The notes beneath the pieces were generated by a model, which was not told where the DNA came from, ran no database searches, and saw nothing but the letters and a program-made list of their open reading frames with translations. Of a stretch of 64,000 nt of DNA, positions 59,656 through 64,000 are shown piece after piece. Both the position numbers and the translations under genes were made by a program. The DNA comes from IMCC2047 sp041395865 (GTDB lineage: Bacteria > Pseudomonadota > Gammaproteobacteria > Pseudomonadales > IMCC2047), in the NCBI GenBank assembly GCA_041395865.1, contig JAWKZQ010000001.1, forward strand, positions 124,001-188,000, written 5' to 3'. Each line of letters opens with the position of its first letter. Positions within the stretch are counted from its first letter, which is position 1.

Positions 59656-60030
59656 TTATTCCTCAGTGACGATCTCATAGCCGGCGTCTTTCCAGCCACG
59701 AAAACCGCCATCCATGGAAATAGCGCGGGTATAGCCCATTTTAATGAGGTTATCCGCGGCTAACGCGGAACGGTAACCGCCGCCGCAATAGAGGATCATT
59801 TCGCGGTCCAGCTCCGGCACCTTCGCTTCAATATCGCGCTCAATCACGCCTTTGCCGATATGAATCGCGCCTGGCAGGTGCCCCTTGTTCCATTCGCGGT
59901 CTTCCCGCGTGTCAATTAACAGGAAATCATCGCCCCGCTCTAAGCGGGCTTTGACGGTTTCCACATCGGTTTCTTCGATGCGCGTACGGGCATCTTCACA
60001 AATCGCTAAAAATCTTGGTGGGTGTTCCAT
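59656..60030 (-). CDS. Rhodanese-like domain protein
   Basis: Single rhodanese domain of 124 residues, cytoplasmic. LLIDTREDREWNKGHLPGAIHI is the conserved entry and MILYCGGGYRSALAADNL carries the catalytic cysteine near residue 82 and its loop; GFRGWKDAGY ends the fold. It could transfer sulfane sulfur or reduce oxidised arsenicals and selenium, as some rhodaneses near ars genes do. AGGAG precedes the ATG. Last gene of the minus-strand run, 27 bp after the methyltransferase. Confidence 0.9.
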   Translation of the reverse strand: MEHPPRFLAICEDARTRIEETDVETVKARLERGDDFLLIDTREDREWNKGHLPGAIHIGKGVIERDIEAKVPELDREMILYCGGGYRSALAADNLIKMGYTRAISMDGGFRGWKDAGYEIVTEE

Positions 60031-60057
60031 GATACAAACTCCTAAACAAATAAATGA

Positions 60058-61179
60058 TTAACAACAACCGGAACCCTTGGCGGCACCGCCATGTTGAGCG
60101 CCTTTGCTTTCAGCCGCGGGGCGCTGGCTACCAGCCGGTAAACAAAAACATCCCTTATCGACGGGTGACGCAGGCTCAATCGCAATAAAATCCCTTTGAT
60201 AAGGGCCGTTGGCAATCAGCCTGAAGGTTCGTTTTGATACGGCAATGCGCTCACCGCGTGGGTAATAATTACCCAGGTCATCCTGGACTTCGGAATAGGG
60301 CCCTTTGTAAATGACAGCATGCCCTGCATCCACCAGCCCGGAGCGCTCTGGCTTCACGGCTACCAGGGTGACAGAACGAAATTCGATCCCCTCCACCACC
60401 TGCCAGGGCGCCTCATCCCATTTATCATAGGCAACAGCAACAAAACCGGCCGCCAAGAAAGCATCCATAAAGCCTTTTTCCTGGAACGCGCCGGAAATAC
60501 AACCCGACCAAAGGGTCGCATCATCTTTCAAATGCTGAGGCACGGTTTCGTCACAGACAATATCGGAAATCGCGACGCGCCCGCCCGGCTTAAGAACCCG
60601 AAAAATATCCTCAATCATCTGCCTGCGGTCAGCTTCGGCAACCAGATTCAACACACAGTTGGAAATCACCAGGTCCACCGATTCGCAGGCAATCAAGGGC
60701 TTGCTGCTACGCTGTTGCTGTTTCCAGCTTTCCAGCGCGCTCAGGCTGATATTATCCGTCACCGGGTTGGCAGCCAGGTACGCATTCATGGCCTCAACAT
60801 CCAGCGCCAGATCCTGAATATAGCCCTTACGAAAATCCACTCGGTCGGCACCGATTTTTTGAGCCATTTCAGGCTGGTATTTTCGCGCCAACGCCAACAT
60901 TTCATCGGTCATATCAACACCGATGACTTTACCCTGCGGCCCCACCAGCTGCGCGGCCATGTAACATATCTTGCCGCCGCCGCTACCAAGGTCCAGCACC
61001 GTATCGCCCTCCTGCACATAGCGCGAAGGGTCGCCGCAGCCATAATCCCGTTCAATAATTTCAGTCGGCAGGATTTTCAATAGCTGCGGATCGTAATCCA
61101 CCGGACAACATAAGGCCGCTTCGCGTTGCTGCGCCCCTGCTGCATAACGCTCCGAAACATTACTTTCAACACTACTCAT
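60058..61179 (-). CDS. ArsM-like SAM-dependent methyltransferase
   Basis: Protein of 373 residues. SAM-binding motif I is VLDLGSGGGKICYMAAQLVG, with acidic loop GVDMTDEML. Three cysteines that correspond to the arsenite-binding triad of ArsM are present: RDYGCGDP, VISNCVLNL and LWSGCISGAF. CCPVDYDP near residue 24 is also typical of marine arsM-like genes. The C-terminal 90 residues form an extra domain ending in KGCFCLPAG and GSGCC, two cysteine pairs not found in canonical ArsM. It lies between the oxidoreductase fusion and the rhodanese. Methylation of arsenic or another thiophilic element is likely but not certain. Confidence 0.82.
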   Translation of the reverse strand: MSSVESNVSERYAAGAQQREAALCCPVDYDPQLLKILPTEIIERDYGCGDPSRYVQEGDTVLDLGSGGGKICYMAAQLVGPQGKVIGVDMTDEMLALARKYQPEMAQKIGADRVDFRKGYIQDLALDVEAMNAYLAANPVTDNISLSALESWKQQQRSSKPLIACESVDLVISNCVLNLVAEADRRQMIEDIFRVLKPGGRVAISDIVCDETVPQHLKDDATLWSGCISGAFQEKGFMDAFLAAGFVAVAYDKWDEAPWQVVEGIEFRSVTLVAVKPERSGLVDAGHAVIYKGPYSEVQDDLGNYYPRGERIAVSKRTFRLIANGPYQRDFIAIEPASPVDKGCFCLPAGSQRPAAESKGAQHGGAAKGSGCC

Positions 61180-61278
61180 CAAGCTCTCCTGGCCTTAATG
61201 CCCGAACCGGCAAAGACCGCAATTCATTATAGCGGCCTAATGTAGACCGCATTCATCCGGCATGGCAACCGCCTGACG

Positions 61279-63417
61279 CTAATTTCCACGCCCCCAGGCG
61301 TGGAAGCGCTCAACATACCCCAACAGTTTTTCCGGTTTATGCGCTTTCTTCCAATTGCCGGCAGCATACTTATTGGCTTCGCTGAAGGTCGGGTAAATAT
61401 GAATGGTGCCAAGAATCTTGTTCAAACCGATGCCATGTTTCATGGCCAGGATATATTCCCCAATCAATTCCCCGGCATGGGGGCCGACAATGGTCACACC
61501 AAGAATCTTGTCTTTGCCCGGCACCGTCAAAACCTTTACAAAACCTTCTACCTCACCCTCGGCAATGGCGCGATCCAGGTCATCAATGCCATACTGGGTT
61601 ACTTCGTAAGGCACTCCCTGTTGCTCCGCATCCCTTTCACTCAAGCCGACCCTCGCCACTTCCGGATCAGTAAACGTAGCCCAGGGAATCACGGAGTAAT
61701 CCACCTTGAACTTTTTAAAGCGGCCGAACAGGGCATTCACAGCCGCATACCAGGCCTGGTGCGAAGCCGTATGGGTAAACTGATAAGGTCCGGCCACATC
61801 GCCACAGGCATAGATATTGGGAAAACGGGTCTGTAAGTACTCATTAACGTCCAGGGTACCCTGGGGGGTTGTTTTGATACCCAAGGCTTCCAGCCCAAAA
61901 CCGGCTGTATTGGCGCGGCGTCCAACCGCCACCAAAACCTGGTCAAAGGCGACTTCACCCGGCTGCCCCTGATGCTCAAACAGCAACACCTTACGCCCCG
62001 CTTCGCAGATAAACCGGACAGGCTTGTGTGATAGCCTTAAATCAATGCCGTCGGCCACCAGCTTTTTACTGACAAACCCGGAAACATCGCTATCTTCTCG
62101 CGGCATCACCTCATCGGCCAAATCGAGCAGGATTACCTGCGAACCCAGTCGCGCAAAGCTCTGTGCGAGTTCACAACCAATAGGGCCCGCGCCGATGACC
62201 AGCAGTTTTTCCGGCTGGCTTTCCAGCTGCCAGAGAGTATCCGACGTTAAATAACCGCTGTTTTCAATACCCTTGACCGGCGGCACAAAGGGTCGGGCAC
62301 CACTGGCGATGATGATGTTTTTAGTGCGAATTTCTGCGCCATTTACCACGACCGTCCAAGGTGACGTAATGCATGCTTCGCCTTCGATGCAATCCACGCC
62401 CAGCTCGGTATAACGCGCCACGGAATCATGGGGCTCAATGGTCTTGATCACCTGCTGCACCCGTTTCATGACGGCGGGAAAATCAACACCCGAGGGCACA
62501 GCTTTCAGCCCAAATTCATTGGCACGCTTGAGGTAATGGTTGATTTTGGCGGATCGGATCAATGTTTTGCTGGGTACACAGCCGGTGTTCAGGCAGTCGC
62601 CGCCCATGCGATGTTTTTCAATCAGGGTGACTTTGGCTTTCACCGCGGCGGCAATGTAGGCTGAAACCAAACCGGCTGAACCTGCACCAATGACCACCAG
62701 GTTGGTATCAAACTTTTTTGGCTTTTCAAAGCCTCTAAAAACTTTCCGCGCCTTGACCAGATCAACCAGTTTTTTTGCCAACAAGGGGAAAATGCCAAGC
62801 AGGGCAAAGGACAGCAACAGACCGGGCGACAAAATACCTCCCAACGACTCAATTTGAGCAAGCTGGGTGCCGGCATTCACATAGACAAAGGTACCCGCCA
62901 GCATTCCTACCTGGCTGACAAAGAAAAACTGTAAAACGCGAATCGGGGTTAAGCCCATCACCAGGTTAATGACAAAGAAAGGGAAAATCGGAACCAGCCG
63001 CAGCGTAAAGAGATAAAAGGCCCCCTCTTTTTCAATCCCGCGGTTAATCGCCTTAAGGTTCTGCCCAAATTTTTCCTGCACCCAGTCCCGCAGCAATAGC
63101 CGGGAAACCAGAAAAGCAACGGTCGCTCCCAGCGTGCTCGCAAAGGAAACAATTAAAACGCCCCACCAGAGACCAAAAATAGCCCCGGCGGCCAAAGTTA
63201 AAACCGCCGCCCCGGGGAGCGACAGGCCTGTCACAGCGACATAAACCAGGAAAAAGATCAGTGCCGCTTGTAAGGGATTCGCCGTTTGATAAGCGCCGAT
63301 GGCATCACGCTGGCTTTTAAAATAATCAAGCGTGAGGTACTGGCCGAGGTCAAAAAAGAAAAACGCGGCGACAAACAGCAAAACGATGGCAAAAAGCAGT
63401 ATTTTTTTATTCTTCAT
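61279..63417 (-). CDS. TVP38/TMEM64 domain fused to FAD disulfide oxidoreductase
   Basis: Fusion of 712 residues. Residues 1-215 form a VTT (TVP38/TMEM64/DedA-like) membrane domain: GLSLPGAAVLTLAAGAIFG and FFVINLVMGLTPIRVLQFF. From about residue 235 comes a mercuric-reductase-like oxidoreductase: VVIGAGSAGLVSAYIAAAV (FAD), GGDCLNTGCVPSKTLIRSAK with the redox C-X4-C, VIGAGPIGCELAQSF (NADPH) and a dimer domain with IHIYPTFSEA. It lacks the N-terminal HMA and C-terminal cysteine pair of MerA, so Hg reduction is not implied. Such fusions occur near ars-type genes in marine bacteria. Inner membrane with the enzyme domain in the cytoplasm. Confidence 0.9.
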   Translation of the reverse strand: MKNKKILLFAIVLLFVAAFFFFDLGQYLTLDYFKSQRDAIGAYQTANPLQAALIFFLVYVAVTGLSLPGAAVLTLAAGAIFGLWWGVLIVSFASTLGATVAFLVSRLLLRDWVQEKFGQNLKAINRGIEKEGAFYLFTLRLVPIFPFFVINLVMGLTPIRVLQFFFVSQVGMLAGTFVYVNAGTQLAQIESLGGILSPGLLLSFALLGIFPLLAKKLVDLVKARKVFRGFEKPKKFDTNLVVIGAGSAGLVSAYIAAAVKAKVTLIEKHRMGGDCLNTGCVPSKTLIRSAKINHYLKRANEFGLKAVPSGVDFPAVMKRVQQVIKTIEPHDSVARYTELGVDCIEGEACITSPWTVVVNGAEIRTKNIIIASGARPFVPPVKGIENSGYLTSDTLWQLESQPEKLLVIGAGPIGCELAQSFARLGSQVILLDLADEVMPREDSDVSGFVSKKLVADGIDLRLSHKPVRFICEAGRKVLLFEHQGQPGEVAFDQVLVAVGRRANTAGFGLEALGIKTTPQGTLDVNEYLQTRFPNIYACGDVAGPYQFTHTASHQAWYAAVNALFGRFKKFKVDYSVIPWATFTDPEVARVGLSERDAEQQGVPYEVTQYGIDDLDRAIAEGEVEGFVKVLTVPGKDKILGVTIVGPHAGELIGEYILAMKHGIGLNKILGTIHIYPTFSEANKYAAGNWKKAHKPEKLLGYVERFHAWGRGN

Positions 63418-63465
63418 TTTTCGGAGCCTAATAGACTGACGGGTATGTACCGATTTTGTGCAACC

Positions 63466-64000
63466 CTATTGGAACGGCTGCTTCAGCATCCACACTAATG
63501 ACCCCGTCTGCTGCGTATTAGTTTCATTCAGCCCCAATCGCATACCTTGGTGTCCGTGCCGTGGTTGGGCATGGTAACTGCCAAACCAGCGATCCCAGCA
63601 ACTCAGGTTAAAGCCAAAATTTGAGTTGTGCTCATCGCCAATCACACTGTGGTGTACTCGGTGCATATCCGGCGTAACCACGAGTTTCCGTAGCATTGCA
63701 TCCCAGCGTTGCGGCAAATCCAGGTTGGAATGATTAAACATCGCCAAGCCGTTCAGGATGACTTCAAAAAGCAGCACCGCCAGTACCGGCGCGCCCAACA
63801 GCCAAACCGCACCGGACTTGATAACTAATGAAAGCCCGATTTCCAGCGGATGGAAACGTAGCGCAGTCGTCACATCCACCCCCGTATCCGTGTGATGCAT
63901 GCGATGCAAACGCCAAAGCAACGGAATACGGTGAAAGAGCCGGTGCTGCCAATACACCACCAAATCCAGCAAAAGCAGGCTAACGGCTATCTCCAGCCAT
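63466..64000 (-). CDS. Sterol desaturase/fatty acid hydroxylase family protein, 5' end outside window
   Basis: The frame is open to the right edge, so the start lies beyond 64000. The visible 177 residues include the three histidine motifs of membrane diiron enzymes: HRLFH (H-X3-H), HRMHH (H-X2-HH) and HRVHH (H-X2-HH), with NHSN between. Substrate may be a fatty acid or carotenoid. 48 bp before the fusion gene on the same strand, so probably the first visible gene of the four-gene run. Start codons inside the window are internal. Confidence 0.88.
   Translation of the reverse strand, partial: WLEIAVSLLLLDLVVYWQHRLFHRIPLLWRLHRMHHTDTGVDVTTALRFHPLEIGLSLVIKSGAVWLLGAPVLAVLLFEVILNGLAMFNHSNLDLPQRWDAMLRKLVVTPDMHRVHHSVIGDEHNSNFGFNLSCWDRWFGSYHAQPRHGHQGMRLGLNETNTQQTGSLVWMLKQPFQ

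Noticed and set aside
61279..63417. Mercuric reductase (MerA)
   Set aside because: No N-terminal HMA domain, no C-terminal vicinal cysteines and no mer genes; only the core fold is shared.
1..64000. CRISPR array, prophage or insertion sequence
   Set aside because: No regularly spaced repeats, phage structural genes or transposase found on either strand.

Overview
The window is 64 kb of dense chromosome from a gammaproteobacterium. Supporting signs are the syntenic blocks pepP-ubiH-ubiI-like, ygfB/zapA/6S RNA/ygfA, mutY-yggX, yrfG-hslR-hslO and pstSCAB-phoU facing phoBR, a bacterial tRNA-Phe with encoded CCA, and moderate-to-high GC. Long PstC and PstA, a ubiquinone pathway and many secreted or lipid-anchored proteins fit a marine Cellvibrionales-like lineage, but that placement is inference. 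There is no prophage, IS element or CRISPR array.

Layout. 0-3 kb: end of a CtpA-type protease, YibQ-like deacetylase, MscS channel, small membrane protein and a DUF2959 lipoprotein, then a highly structured non-coding segment (about 3.12-3.34 kb). 3.3-6.2 kb: hisB-hisH-hisA-hisF on the minus strand; the hisA reading frame carries a compensated frameshift. 6.2-11.6 kb: a secreted nuclease, two ubiquinone hydroxylases, pepP and ygfB. 11.6-19.2 kb: a TIGR02449 protein, zapA, 6S RNA, ygfA, ilvA (minus), rpiA, asmA, mutY and yggX. 19.3-22.2 kb: tRNA-Phe, followed by a 2.7 kb islet bounded by 21-bp direct repeats that holds one large secreted repeat protein. 22.3-29 kb: maeB, suhB, secreted hypotheticals, a YihY/BrkB protein and greB. 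29-31.5 kb: a tightly coupled run of macrodomain hydrolase, ceramidase-like membrane protein, tyrosine phosphatase and DUF4399 protein. 31.5-44 kb: a dicarboxylate symporter, nitroreductase, acetyltransferase, a 599-residue unknown, poly-gamma-glutamate hydrolase-like protein, YrfG/Hsp15/Hsp33, a CBS protein, gshA, a FliL-like protein, dsbB and a WD40 lipoprotein. 44-56 kb: ilvE, then phosphate uptake (phoBR, pstSCAB-phoU, phosphate porin). 56-59.6 kb: two DksA/TraR zinc-finger proteins, a HIT-like protein, a methyltransferase, an AEC transporter and small unknowns. 59.6-64 kb: a minus-strand cluster of fatty acid hydroxylase (partial), TVP38-oxidoreductase fusion, ArsM-like methyltransferase and rhodanese.

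The phosphate system is the best integrated part. PhoR and PhoB are encoded convergently to pstSCAB-phoU. Pho boxes with the same geometry (heptamers every 11 bp, ending 10 bp before a -10 element) precede phoB, pstS and the porin; the porin has four heptamers. pstA carries at least eight small indels between about 49.4 and 50.1 kb while protein-level conservation persists in alternating frames. hisA has a similar patch. Both look more like local sequence error than gene decay, but reads are needed to decide.

The most interesting leads are the islet behind tRNA-Phe, the four-gene ArsM-like/TVP38-oxidoreductase cluster, the structured non-coding element next to hisF, and the macrodomain/ceramidase/phosphatase operon. 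Function in each is inference.
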